A stretch of DNA of 64,000 nucleotides from NCBI GenBank assembly GCA_945910005.1, contig OX246747.1, positions 34,257,635 to 34,321,634 on the forward strand, written 5' to 3'. The notes beneath the pieces are model-generated. The model worked only from the letters and a program-made list of their open reading frames with translations. It made no database searches and was not told the origin of the DNA. The translations under genes and the position numbers were made by a program. The DNA is from Isoperla grammatica. Taxonomy: Eukaryota > Arthropoda > Insecta > Plecoptera > Perlodidae. This document shows, one piece after another, positions 43,595 through 55,795 of the stretch. The stretch's first letter is position 1; each line of letters begins with the position of its first letter.

Positions 43595-44340
43595 CATAGG
43601 CGCCGACTACGGGGGGGCTTGAGGTCTAGCGCCCCCCCTGACAAATCCCAGGGGGGGCTGAGCCCCCCCTGAGATTTGAAGTTTGTACTTTTTTGTTTGA
43701 AGAAAAAGTTCATTATAATAATAATAGAAATAAATAAAAACGATTTAGTCATCAGGTCATAATTCCCTCAATTTAAATTAAATTTTTTGTTATTGTTTTT
43801 CTGAATTTAAATTTAAAAAATATTTTGATTTCTAGCTTGAAATATCAGATACTTTCAGTCCAGAACGTTCTCAGGTATCCAAATCCAAAAGCAAATTAGG
43901 TTCAAGTATTTCAAAAACTGATATTGAAGGCAAGCATTATCTTGTAGAATCCCAATTACTTACTCCCAACTTTCTAAGCCCCAAAATTAATTACTAAATA
44001 ATTCTCGTCATCTTTCTAATTTTTGCTGGTGGTTTTTTGGTTTTTGCACTACAAAAACGACAGTATTTCGGTATTGCATTCAGTACGGTATTTTTTTCTG
44101 AAACGCTCAGAACGCGCTCTAAAGGCCCGATTTTTTTTAAATTTTGCCTGCGGCGCTATTATTGGGGGCCTATGCCCCCCAAACCACCCGTGTTTTTTCT
44201 CCTCGATAGATAATATGAATTATAATAATATGAATATGAATTATAATAATATTAATATGAATTTTGAAATATGGTAACCCTAGTTTTTATACGAGTCCTT
44301 TCTGAGCCCCCCCTGAAATGTTAACAAGTCGGCGCCTATG
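43595..44340. mobile_element. 746-bp TIR element with 8-bp TSD
   Basis: The ends CATAGGCGCCGACT and AGTCGGCGCCTATG are flanked by the exact duplication ATAGGCCT (43587-43594, 44341-44348). Subterminal GGGGGGGC/GCCCCCCC blocks are present. It has no transposase frame. 8-bp duplications occur in hAT and P superfamilies. Confidence 0.9.
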
Positions 44341-44464
44341 ATAGGCCTACACAGAGAATTATACAAGGGTACCTCAGTTTTGTTACAAAACCAATAAGTT
44401 TCCAATATGCCCAACAATTCACAGAAAATTACCTGTTATTGAAGTTCGTCTTCAAAAGTTTGCC

Positions 44465-45996
44465 TCTGCAAATCTGATTTCATTTCACCGTTAATTTCAT
44501 TAATAATATAAGACTATAATTATCATGCACACAAAATTACAAATTGTATAGAAACAACAACAATGACAAAACAACAACAACAACACACTCATATTATGTC
44601 GTACTTCATATAACTGTTGGCATTATATCAGAGACAATATAGAAGGCTCTAGGCTAAGTACAATGATCACTGTACTGCATTTTCATTTACCCTGTCAAGC
44701 AGATAGTTATGTTAGCCAGCTGTGGCTGCCTTACGGTGCAATTCTGTACCACCAAGTCCTACAATAAATAGACCTTTCAACGAGCCAATTTAGTTTCATA
44801 GGATGCCATGACAGTGCAATAATGTGCTTTGAATGCATACACCCTTCAAATCCTTTAAATCCTTAAAATTAACTAAACCAACCCTTAAAATGAACTACTT
44901 ATACCATGCAGGAAGGGTGTTCGGCAAACTGGTTCGAGAACTCGGCTTGGCTCAAGCGTAATTGACTCCAGGGTAAAACGGATCAATCCATCAATTACCT
45001 GTGGCCCCCCCCCAATGGTTTCTCCCGAAAGCTCACCTAGTCCGTCGACGCACATAGGCGTGTAGGATACTTAGGGCGTGTAGCCGGCAGGGATGGAGCT
45101 TATTGACACTTGGAGGGGATCTATCCCAGCTGTTGCACGTGCTTTTACCACACTCACTCCATCCCTCTACCACCAACTACCAGATTCAACCATTGGGTTC
45201 GCCTCTGCAATACAGGGCCCCCAGCGCCAGGCGGAACCACTACCAGCGAAAAAAGTGCTGATAGCGGCGGGAGATTGGAACTTGGTTTCCCATACCACCT
45301 ACCTTAATCAGAAGAGCTACCTAAATCGCTCTATATCTGGATCGAGACACGACAAGGCTCAAGCGTAAATGTGATGCCCGGGTAAAACGGGACGTTCACT
45401 TTACCTGTCCTTGGCCACCCCTAAAGGAACACGCTCTCTAAGGCCCGATGTCCATAAGCTTATGGACATGGGTGGCCTATACGTCAGGAGCAATAGCGCG
45501 TGCTTCTCCATCGGCGGCCAATGTGCTTTTACCACACTATAGCTCCACCAGTCAGTGCTATCCAATCTGATACGTTGCGACCAAAGCTTGGTTCCTAAAG
45601 GTTCGCCTCAGCAAGAAACCAGAGTCATAGCGGATACCACTATCAGCCAATTGCTGACCGTGGTATAGGGTGATGGACCTTGGTTACCCAACCCACCCAT
45701 GACACACCTACCTAAATCAGACCTAGGGCCTAAAGTCCGTAAATCCCCTGATGGGGGTTCGTTTGCTGAACGTCCGCCATGAGACCGACGGACCTTGAAT
45801 CAAAGCTACCTGACTTTCATACTCCCATCACAGTTATGGCCAAATATGAAAGTCTTTTGTGATAATAGTAAAAAAAAGAGTAAAAAGTAAAAGTAAGTAA
45901 AAGTTATATTATCAAAATCAAAGTAAGCAATATCAAACAAAATTTGGCTTGTTAAATTGCCTTTTCCACCTCTCTATACATGCAGTAATGCTTTTA
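44465..45996. repeat. Segmental duplication, copy 2 (~1.5 kb)
   Basis: It is the second copy of 42041-43533. Differences include loss of CCTT at 45002 and a 17-base addition near 45811. Confidence 0.95.
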
Positions 45997-46690
45997 GGCG
46001 TACCCAGGATAATAACTCATAAAAATTACACTCGAAATAAATTACCAAGGACGTCACATAATCCATCAATATGGCTCAAGCTTCGATGTAGGTTAGGCGT
46101 GTTTCTTTTAAATGAGCATCTTGCCCACTCACTATACAATCCAGCATAGCATCCAGCAGTGTCCTTTGTTGTAGAACCAGCTGTAAAAACAAAATGTTGA
46201 AATTATGAAAACAGTTTAGATAATGTTTATATTTACACTTTACAGCACTAGACAGGTAGCCTACTATAATATAAGTAATATAATAATATAATATAATAAA
46301 ATAATATAAGTACTATATAGTATAAGTACTAGTACGTAATGAATGATTCAACTTTGCATTTGTTGGATATCTTACAGCTTGAAATTTTTCCGCGGTGGAA
46401 GAATGTTTTTCAGAATGCGACGTGGCAGATCATAACTGAAATCCATCCCAAAAAAAATTGTCAACACGAAATATTATCTTTTGTCTGCAGATCGCATTGC
46501 TGCATCATTACTCATAACCCCCACTTTTATGAAATTTTATTTGAACATAATAGGCTATTTAAAATGTATTTAGATTAAAATATTAAAATATGAGTTAATA
46601 TTATTTTAAATAAATTTAAATGTAATGTAATTTACAATATAGCCTAATAATAATAAATGAATACATTTGATTTAAATTATGTAATTTTTG
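45997..46690. other. Intergenic DNA, AT-rich
   Basis: A low-complexity ATAATATAAG stretch lies at 46265-46335. No gene is seen. Confidence 0.5.
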
Positions 46691-46700
46691 ATTTTATTAA

Positions 46701-47018
46701 CCAGTTCAGTGGCGACTTTCCCTCGCGCTTGCCGTGCGCGTAGTGGCGACTTATTTCCCCACGCTACTTGCGCGCGGTCGGTCGTAAGACCTCCTTCTCT
46801 ACAAACACGTGTTGCCGAAGCATTTCAATACATGTAGTTCTATCTAGCGGAAAAAGATTGAACTAGCTTCTTTGCAGAGTGCGGGAAAATTTTAAAGCGA
46901 GACTCGTCACGGCCACTGTGGGAGCGATTTCAAAATACTTATGACGAGATATTACGTCCAAGGCGCTACTGGGATATAACCGGCGTGACGGAATATCTCG
47001 TCATGACCACGGAACTGG
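46701..47018. mobile_element. 318-bp TTAA-target MITE
   Basis: The ends CCAGTTCAGTGG and CCACGGAACTGG are bordered on both sides by TTAA (46697-46700, 47019-47022). A subterminal pair ATATCTCGTCAT / ATGACGAGATAT is at the right. It is piggyBac-type by target site. Confidence 0.88.
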
Positions 47019-47140
47019 TTAATATATAATAGATAAATAATTCAATTTAATTTAAAATTGTATGTAGTTCAAATTATATATTTATTCATTTATATTTGAT
47101 GTTTTGTTATAATTTATTTATATTCATTTATACTGCTTAA

Positions 47141-47862
47141 GGAGGGACAACACTGAAATCTCCAAGTTCTAAAGTTTCCATCAGAATTAGGTGTTTTTGT
47201 ATGTGTATTAATCAATGGCTGAGATATAAATAGCAACAAAAAATTTAAAAAAAAATTAAAAATGGCATTGTTAATAATTTTGTATTGTTGATTCAACAAT
47301 GAATTAGCATGGACATTTTCACATGAGCATCAAACACCATAATTGATATTATATATTTTTTTGTGAAGCTTGATAACCATTTGAGGTACACACGGATGGA
47401 TTATTTTATCAGATTTTAAATACAGGAACAAATTATTTTTTACTCATAACAATTTAGATTCATCGATTTCCATTGCACATGAAAGTTAAGGATTTTTTTA
47501 TTTATTTCTTTCTACAAAAGGTAATAATTATTCCATCCGATGGAACCTTCCTTTATTATTAAAGAATATTCACAGAAAGTTTCACTTTGATTGCTCAAAT
47601 ATTGTAGGCACTAAAATATCCCACCTTCTGAAAAATGTAAAAAAAAAGTTATCGCAGAAATGACTGTCAAAGTTTAGTAAGTTGTGAAATGATCATAGTA
47701 ATCGAGTTCAAACACACTTCAAAAACAGATATCAATAACGAAATGTAAGTATTGTGTGTTAAATCTTAGGTTTAGAACACAACATAATAGGCCTATTTGA
47801 TTCAAAAAAAAAAAAAAAATCAAAAAACGAGATTTTATTCAGAATTTCAGTGTTGTCCCTCC
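47141..47862. mobile_element. 722-bp TTAA-target MITE
   Basis: The perfect 19-bp ends GGAGGGACAACACTGAAAT and ATTTCAGTGTTGTCCCTCC are bordered by TTAA (47137-47140, 47863-47866). It has no transposase frame. Confidence 0.92.
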
Positions 47863-48257
47863 TTAACCCCCACCATTACATACTTAAATTAGTTTAATGT
47901 AATTTAAAATTGAATTTGATGTATAAGAAATAAATTTTATCCAAACGGATTAATGAAATTAATTAAATTCTCTAAATTTAAATACATGGATGGACCTGTG
48001 CATGCCACTCACACAGGGTTATACTGTGTCCGACCGGCCACAGTGTACAACATCGCACATGAAATGCATGTGTACAGGGCACATCCTAATTCATGTGAAA
48101 AATCTGTTGGGTAGGCAGGCATGAACGTGTACTGCACATGCCTTTTACAGGCAGAGGTACACATTAATTACTGAAATGGTACATGCTTTTGCACATCCCC
48201 AGCGAAAACCATGCAATACGGGCCAGTCCTTGGCGCGACAGAAACGTTTCAAGCCAC

Positions 48258-48956
48258 TAGGGATGTACAACTATTTTTTTCAGTAAGGATATCGGCAAAA
48301 TGGATCAGATATCGCTATTAAACTAATTGACATGGATATCGCGATATCGAATATTTGTCAGCGGTATTGAAACAATACATGAGAAATCGTTGTCAATTAA
48401 AAGTATCTTTGCCGTGGCCTGCAGTACGCGTTGTTGCAGTTAGTCCGTTCACGCCTCTACCGCCCCCCTCTCCCCATTCAATATCATTATCAACTTGAAA
48501 ATGTTCTGCCCGTGGCCTGCAATACGAGTTGCTGCACAGCGATGAAGGCTTGAATTTGCATGATGACTGATGTCACACGTCAGGCATCCGCTATTGACAG
48601 CAGTAAAACTATCAAGCAATACTTACCAAGAACATTCTTCTCGGAAAGAATTCGGGGTTACAAGTACAAAAAGTGCAATGTCTCCATGCAAACAAAGGGA
48701 ACCTGCCGCCCCGTACGGCCATCCATGTGGTAGATGTGCAGTTACAAACTGCAGGAACGCGTAGGCCTACTGCAGCCCACGAGAGAAATACTTTGTTGAG
48801 AATGATATCGCAATGTCCTCGGAGGCTGGGAGGTAGGTGCTCAGTGACTAACGCTGCAGCAACCCATACTGCAGACCATAGCGTAATATTAATATTTTAA
48901 GTTGACCACGATATCGCGATATGACACTACCATATCGATATTGCTGAACATACCTA
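48258..48956. mobile_element. Probable hAT-type MITE (~700 bp)
   Basis: The ends TAGGGATGTAC and GAACATACCTA sit next to CAAGCCAC and ATAGCCAC, an imperfect 8-bp duplication. The arms carry ATATCGCGATATCG-type inverted sequence. Frames inside show no transposase. Confidence 0.65.
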
Positions 48957-48959
48957 ATA

Positions 48960-49495
48960 GCCACTCCCACGTTTAAACGTCCCATTACTACCTCTTCGCC
49001 ATTCTTGTTATGTGCAAAATAAGCTAAAACATATGAAAAATAAGCTAAAACATCTAAAAATGCTTGATCCCTCTTGCAGAATGTAGATTCTATGACAATA
49101 AACTATTAACATGTAGGCCTACGTCCACATGGTCTAGGTCAGACTCAAACAGACATTTGTATTTATGAAATTGTAAGGATGCCACTGCATTCATAATTCC
49201 CTTTTTGAAGACAAATTATCATGGCATCACCATCTGACATGGCGGCAACAAAGAAAACTTTTGGTGGTCTTTGTTTACAAACAATTGCAATATCCTTCGA
49301 TCAGCATTCAACACAAAGCTAGACGATTGCGCGTTTGGCTCTAGGGACAAGTTTTCTCGCTAGAAATCGCGAATTCAGATCATATAAATGCTCTACCTAC
49401 TACATTTTGTAAGGCAAATTCATCTGTAGGCTTACGTGTAAATCTGTATGGAAATTTCCTGGCAACATAAATCGGGGAAAATTTTCAGAAACATT
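48960..49495. other. Intergenic DNA, no gene seen
   Basis: Nothing that I can support. Confidence 0.5.
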
Positions 49496-49499
49496 TCTG

Positions 49500-50510
49500 A
49501 TCACACTACCTAGTACCTAGATATGTAAATGTTAAATACCAGATTGTCGTGCAGACTAGCTGAAAGGTCTGGTCGATGGACCTCTCCACTGCTCTATCAG
49601 TATGCGTAGTTTTAGTACCGCTGAACGCAAGGCGTTAGTTTGTCTTCCAGTCGAGCAGAGTGCAGCTATCACTGCATGAAGACTGTCCACCTCCACTGTC
49701 CACCATGCTTGTAGAGTAACTGGTACATGTGTACATCCTAAAAAATAGAGTAAAGTTAAGATTAGGTCAGACAAGGTTGAGAGGTAAAGCTGTAGGTTAG
49801 AGTGAGACAGGTTATGGTAGACATGGTTTGGTTTCATTACAGGTTGCAGTACACATGGCAATACGGCCGCAAACAGCCATGACGTCAGCTGATACCTTAG
49901 TATAAAAATCACAAATTGCCTATTATATACCAAGTATCAATGGGACGGCACCCATGTGTAGACGACGAAAAATTGAAAAATCACACTAGGCCTACCTTTG
50001 TTAAGTACCAGACTGTTGTGTGAACTAGCTGAAAGGTCCAAACGATGGGTCTTTCCACAGCTGTGTCAGTATGCCTAGTTCCAGTACCGCTGACCGCAAG
50101 GCGTTAGTTCGTCTTCCAGTCGAGCAGAGATAGCAGCCAGCTGGATCACTGCATGAAGACTGTCCACTTCATACTGTTGCACCATGCTTGTAGCACCCCG
50201 GTACATGTGCACATTCTGATGAATAGAGTAAAGTAAAGATTAGTTCAGATAAGGTTGAGAGGTTAGGCTGTAGGTGAGCATGAAATAGGTCAAGTTAGAC
50301 ATGGTTTGGTTTCATTACAGGTTGCAGTACATGCTGCAATATGGCCGCCAACAGCCACGGGCCCATGACGACACCTGTTACCTGTGTGTTGTTGTTAAGA
50401 ATACAAAATGCTTTCTTTATGTATCACAGTAGGCCTATCAGTATGTATAGGCAAATGGAAATGGAGCAATCGCACTAAGTACCTTTGTTAAATAACAGGC
50501 TGCCATTTAG
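49500..50510 (-). repeat. ~475-bp tandem duplication with exon-like block (two full, one partial unit)
   Basis: Units start near 49500 and 49985, with a stub near 50475. On the - strand each has an acceptor-like TTTACTCTATT...AG, then a conserved block. The unit at 50217-50022 reads NVHMYRGATSMVQQYEVDSL, HAVIQLAAISARLEDELTPC and then stops; the one at 49737-49559 has shifted frames (VDSLHAVIAALCS). It looks like a decayed duplicated exon of a gene I do not recognise. The intact frame at 49556-49933 continues through the presumed acceptor and is doubtful. Confidence 0.5.
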
Positions 50511-50899
50511 ACAAGATAGGCCCAGGTCAAATAAGGTAGGAATCAGCTCTTCAATCATGCTTATTGTAACAATTTCCACCATTCTGGCCATGTGTTCCTC
50601 TTGTCACTTTTGTGCATCAAGTCAGAGAGGGACAATAGGCTACATTAGGCAAGAAATAAAACTGTTTATGTCCCGAACATTTGAAGCACATCAAAGAACA
50701 CTTTTAAACGGTGTCCTCTACTGCCCTCACAAAACTAATGGATAATGATTTAAAAAAGCATTTAAATACATTTTGAAAGTAGGTTTTTTGCCAATGGCAA
50801 ATTTACCAAAAATTTGCTCTGTTTGCTCTGTTGTACTCTGACTGATTGTGTTAACTATATAATTATGTACTCTGTAAACTGATAATGTTCATTAATCAT

Positions 50900-51074
50900 T
50901 AATCTCGTCTTGTTCATAGCCGAAATGTTTCGACTGTTTGTAATTATATTACTCTGTAAAGGAAATGTTTATTCTAAACAAAACTAATGCTGTAATGTTG
51001 GTATGCTGGTTATGTTACGCCACAGTTGGCGTCGTACTCTCTGGAGTTTAATAAAAGCATTAAAAAAAAAAAAA
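50900..51074 (+). mobile_element. Retroelement 3' end with poly(A)
   Basis: TTCATAGCCGAAATGTTTCG is followed by AGTTTAATAAAAGCATT and an A13 tract at 51062-51074, like a retrotransposed 3' end. No coding region is seen. Confidence 0.4.
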
Positions 51075-51076
51075 AT

Positions 51077-51292
51077 TTACCAAAAAGGGTAAATAAAATT
51101 AATGTAAAACCAGCTAGGCCTAGGCTTACCTGTTGTCTTGTGTGAAGGGCAGGACATGAATGTACTAGGCCTAGGCCCTTCTGAATCGCACAGAATAATG
51201 AATCTTGAAGTCTGTCTTCTGCGGCGGCGGCGCCGTCTCAACAGTAGCAGAATATCTTCCTCCCCGCTTTCTTCCAGCCTATAGCCATGCAT
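51077..51292 (-). other. Unassigned short frame with arginine run
   Basis: HGYRLEESGEEDILLLLRRR and eight further basic residues. An acidic stretch followed by Leu and Arg runs recalls the N-terminus of some PIF/Harbinger nuclease proteins, but nothing downstream supports it. It may be an exon or chance. Confidence 0.2.
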
Positions 51293-51929
51293 CAGAAGAT
51301 CCCTGTTGCTTGGATCTGTAAAAAAGAATACATATTTAAGCTAGACAATTTAAGCTGTACTAATGTATAGGCCTATTAGTAGGCCTATTTATTGTGGTTG
51401 TGGTTAGCTTGTGCTGGTATGGTAGGCTAGGCCTAGCCTAAGTTAGTGTTAATTCCAGATTTCAATGAAAACCATCCAGGGATTACTTCTGATATGGATA
51501 TTAGAAGTTGACAAAATTAATAACTCACATGCATACAAACAATGGAGCCGTCGGTGTGATCTGTTGGATAAGCATTTGGTTGAAACACAAAATCGAAACG
51601 AAAATTATGTTGCCCAAAGAAGGAAGAAACTAGGCCTATTCGAAAAATCAACTAACTTCTCAACAAGATTCATTCTACTCTGCGGCACCATCCACTGGTG
51701 AAGAACTTCAAATCTCCTTCAAAAACTATGAGAACCAACCTGAAAATGTTCTAGTCTTCAATTGAGAGCTTCACTTCTGAGAGCCACACTAGGGTCAGGC
51801 CACAACGAAATGTACACAATTATGAAACAAGAGGTGTTAGTAATAATAGTATAAATTTAGAGGTCTGTAATACTAGTTTATTTAGAAATAGTTTGTATTA
51901 TAAAAGCATCAGGGAGTATAATGACTTGG

Positions 51930-53402
51930 GTGGATGGGATGACGGAAGGACAGCATGGATTCAGGAAGGGCTTCTCATGTGAAACTCAGCTGTTGGGGAT
52001 GACGGAGGACATTGCGGGAGTTCTGGATAGGGGGGGGTGGGGTGGACGCGGTCTTCATAGATTTTGAGAAGGCCTTTGACAAAGTTCCACACCAGAGACT
52101 ATTGGGGAAGATTGGTGGAGTAATTGAGGATAGTTGGGTTATGAGGTGGTTGGGGGATTTCCTTGAGGGAAGAAGTCAGAGGGTGAAGGTAAAGGACGTA
52201 TTGTCAACGGAGGTGAAAGTGACATCAGGGGAGTGTGCTGGGACCCCTGATGTTCGCAATTTACATTAACGATTTAGTGGAGGATATGGGGGCGAAGGTG
52301 AGACTATTCGCTGACGACTGCATCATCTACAGGGAGATAACGGGCAGGGGGGATGAATTATTACTGGGAGAGGACATGGAGAAGCTGGGGGAGTGGGTGA
52401 GGGTAAATATGATGAGTTTGAATGTGGGTAAGTGCAAGTGGGTAAGGTTCACAAGAAGGAGGCAGGGAAGGAGTTGTGGACTGACATATGAGATACAGGG
52501 ACAAACTCTGGAGAGAGTGGAGGTTATTAAGTACTTAGGGGTGTGGCTGGCAGATACACTGGAGTGGGGGGAGCAGATCAGCAGGATGGTTGGGAGGGGA
52601 GTAAGAAATCTAAATTTCGTTATGAGAGTACTGAGGGGAGCAAGCAAGGATATAAGGGAGCATGCATACAGAGCCCTGGTGAGGCCGGGCCTGGAATATG
52701 GCGGAGCGGTTTGGGATCCACATGATGCCAAGGGTAAGGATGCCCTGGAAGGGGTACAGAAGAGAGTGGCGAGAAGGGTGCTAAGAAGGGCAAATAGATG
52801 GGTGGAAATAGAGTTGGGGGATGGTAGGAAGAGGAGGGAGTATGAGAGTGTAATGGAACTGGTCAGGGAGCTAGGCTGGGAGACACTTGCGGACAGAAGA
52901 CAGAGGGACCGGCTGGGTAAAATGTACAGAGTAGTAAGGAAACATGAGGGGTGGGGGGAGCTAAGTAGGGCGGTTGACGGAGCTAGCTACATGGGAAGGG
53001 GGGATCATCAGTGGAAGGTAGAAAGAAAGATATGGAGGACGGATGTGGGTAAGTTCTCCTTCCTGGGAAGGACAACCGTGGAGTGGAATCAATTGGATGG
53101 AGAGGTTGTGGGGATAGGAAAGTTAAAGGCTTTTGCCGACAGGCTGAGGCCTAAACCCGAACCCAGGTTGAAGGAAAAGGAAAAAGGCGATGGTCACAGG
53201 GAAGGAGAAAGGATGGATGCAAGAGGGGTGATGGAAGAGAAGGAAGCAAGGAAAACCAAGAAGAATAAAACGACAAAGACTGATGGAGGATGGGAGGATG
53301 CTGCAAAGGATGGGAAAGGAGTAGAGAAGGAAGCGGAGAGACTCTTGCCACCGGCGTACGGCCAACTGTGAGAGGATAAGCCAAACAACAACAACAACAA
53401 AT
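51930..53402 (+). mobile_element. 5'-truncated non-LTR retrotransposon, reverse transcriptase broken
   Basis: Three frames together give the RT domain: QHGFRKGFSCETQLL (51947 on), then DAVFIDFEKAFDKVPHQRLL (52042 on), then GPLMFAIYINDL, FADDCIIYREI, LNVGKCKWVRF and YLGVWLADTLEWGEQI, continuing to stop at 53371. The FADD catalytic box is intact. A frameshift lies in the G7 run near 52030. A second is a ~10-bp loss at the GVPQGS motif near 52230. The endonuclease domain is absent. The 3' end is (CAA)n at 53386-53402. It fits the Jockey/CR1 group; the exact clade is not determined. Confidence 0.88.
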
Positions 53403-53480
53403 ATGTCTTCTGCGGGATTCGAACCCACGTCCTTAGGACTAGGCCTAGGCCAATTAGCCACTGCTTGGACGGCTAAATAG
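53400..53480 (-). mobile_element. tRNA-like relic after the LINE tail
   Basis: On the - strand: A-box-like AGTGGCTAATTGG, palindromic TCCTAAGGA in the anticodon region (as in Arg-CCT), and B box GGTTCGAATCCC. The acceptor stem does not pair. Confidence 0.5.
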
Positions 53481-53499
53481 CTTATCATCGAAGTGTTAT

Positions 53500-54000
53500 C
53501 CACAAACAATCCTAGGCCTAGGCCTAGGCCTAGCCTACCACATGTCACCAGCAATATGCATAAGAGTAGGCCTAGGCCTAGGCCTAAGCCTACTAGGCCT
53601 ACACTTCCGAAGTGATGTAAGTCGCAAATAGGTACGTACTTTCGCTCTGAGCTGAGATTCCAACTTCTGATGTAAAACCCTATGTTCTGATGGCTTGCAG
53701 TTGCTTGCAGTAACTTGCATCGAGGCCTGTCTAGGCCCTAGGGCCAGAACCAAGCCTAGCCATGTGCTAGGCCTAGCCTAGGCCTAAGCAACAACAAGCT
53801 TCAACGCTGTCGGAACACCGTTTTCCAAACGCTAAAATAATCACTAGAGTGAGAAATCACGACAAGCCGGTAGACTTGGCTGGACACACTGTTTAATAAG
53901 GCTGAATAACCTACGCCTAGGCACACTGTCGTTTAAGATATTTTATCCCGGTCAAAGTACCATTCGTACATGCTAGGCCTCCTAGGCCATAACCGCACAA
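53500..54000. repeat. Cluster of TAGGCCTA / CCTAGGCCTAGG runs
   Basis: Runs of alternating AGGCCT at 53512-53540 and 53568-53602, with further single copies to 53790. There is no gene. Confidence 0.8.
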
Positions 54001-54208
54001 GTTTCGATGGTTCATTTTAATGATGGACAAATGATTTATAACTCCAATCCAAATAAAACCATGCGGTTCTTTTTTTTAACGATTGCCCAGAACCGGAAGT
54101 GCGTCACCGCCCACTACCCCACAGCCACAGGGTCACTCCACAGCCCCCTGGCAGGAACTGTAATCAATTGTAGTGTGGGAGATTTGAATAAATAATATAA
54201 ATACATAA

Positions 54209-54520
54209 ATTCACATTTAGAGTCTACTCACTCAGTAACTAAACTGATTTGCAGTGGGGGACTTCAATTTAAAGCGACTAAACCAACCCTGTAGGCTTCG
54301 AACACCATCGACAAGTGAGCGATAACCAATCAGATCGATATTTCAAATACGAAACATATGAATCGGTGATTGGACCATGATTGGACAGTGCGAACACCTG
54401 CGGACAAATGCCAGACTCAACAAGGCCGATTCAGAACAACTTTGAATTTATTTAGTGCTTCGTTGCTAGGACGGCTCCAAAGTCACCGTTTACTTATTCC
54501 TAAGCCAAGAAGTAATGGAA
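54209..54520 (+). mobile_element. Dispersed repeat family A, copy 4
   Basis: This is the longest copy. It includes TAGTGCTTCGTTGCTAGGAC and the end TTATTCCTAAG, also seen in copy 1. Confidence 0.85.
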
Positions 54521-54540
54521 TAACCCACATAAGTTAAAAA

Positions 54541-54625
54541 ACTTCTGCCTGAAGCGGGATTTGAACCCAGGACCTTCTGCATTGGAAGCAGAGATGCTAA
54601 CCACTGGACCAACGAGCCAACGAGA
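54541..54625 (-). tRNA. tRNA-like sequence, probable SINE head or pseudogene
   Basis: On the - strand: TGGTCCAGTGGTTAGCAT (good A box), anticodon stem-loop CTGC-TTCCAAT-GCAG (CCA, would be Trp) and GGTTCAAATCCC (good B box). The acceptor ends do not pair, so I call it a pseudogene. Confidence 0.5.
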
Positions 54626-54629
54626 TATT

Positions 54630-55580
54630 CTTCTGTATCATTCACATTATCAATATGAAATAAAGAATAATTATTATTATTTTTATTACATGTCAGATTC
54701 TCAAGGCCGAAATTACAAATCGAAACTCTAAATTATATTATGGTAACATAAGGATCATGACCTAATGACTATAGTATGTAAGAGAAATATTGTTACAACC
54801 ATATGTTGTATAATGTACAACCAACATACAATGTAAATAGTGTTAATTGTTAATATGTAATGATTAAATATTCTGTAGGTATTTTTTTTAAATGTGTTGC
54901 ATGATATGAAACATATGATAACTTCAAATGCTCACATATCTTTCAGATGTGTGCATGATTAAAAATAAATAATCCCCCGGTCTCCGCCTAGCTGTTCGAA
55001 GAGATGGTGTGAAACTGTCAAAACAACGTTCAATGAGCAATGTTGTCACTAAATAAGATACAAAACACAAATATATAAACTCTCATACAATATTTTTTAT
55101 TTCATTCTTATTTTTCAACTCATACAAATTTCATTCAAACGTGATACCAACATTCTTTCTGGACATTAAAAGTTTATATTTCCCATTCCTTGTCGAGACC
55201 CATTGCATTGACATCGAGCTCGTGGTTAACTCAACTTCTGTTGTACGTTAAATGCGAAACCCCTGAAAATAAAACGTGTTTTAACACGCAGTCGTGCGCG
55301 ACAGTCCTTTCGTGTTACGTATGTAGATAAATCGCGAGGCGAGTTCGCGGTAGCAACGACCCCAGCTTCGCATGTCCGTCATTGCGTCGCATACACTGGC
55401 ACCTTTCGCATGTACGATATAAATAAATAAAAAAAAAACACTATAAAAAACAAACAATAATAATTAAATAATTGACCAGTTCTTAAAACGTAAAATGCAG
55501 GCGTGGCCGTCGCATTTTTCTCCAGTAGGGTTTTCGAAGCTTGGAAATGTTTTAGTTTTTTTTTTCAATCTTATTTTTCT
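54630..55580. other. hsp90b1 3' flank / UTR
   Basis: It is AT-rich and includes the presumed - strand 3' UTR up to about 55080. No other gene is seen. Confidence 0.5.
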
Positions 55581-55586
55581 CCCCTT

Positions 55587-55795
55587 TTATAATTCGTCGT
55601 GGTCGGCATCTTCATTGTCTTCGTTTTCTTCGCTCCCTCCTCCCCCCTGCTTCCCCTCTTGGCTGTCGTCTTCCCCTTCTTCTTCTTCTTCGGGCTGTTC
55701 TTCCAGCGGTATGCCCAGGGTCTTACGCATCATCAGCTCGACGGTTTCGGCAAAGTCCGACGTGTCTTTCAACATGTAGCCGGACCTCAGAGTGG
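55587..55795 (-). CDS. hsp90b1: hsp90b1 last coding exon: acidic tail and HDEL
   Basis: The acceptor TTGGTTTCAG precedes CCACTCTG. It encodes [19 protein letters not shown], then [16 protein letters not shown], then HDEL and TAA at 55587-55589. The acidic, low-complexity tail is typical of GRP94. A possible poly(A) signal (AATAAA on the - strand) lies near 55089, with low certainty. Confidence 0.96.

Noticed and set aside
48570..48900. hAT transposase fragment inside the element at 48258-48956
   Set aside because: The frames show scattered Cys/His but no recognisable BED or dimerisation motif.
54541..54625. Functional tRNA-Trp gene
   Set aside because: The A and B boxes and anticodon loop are good, but the acceptor stem strands do not pair; kept only as a tRNA-like relic.
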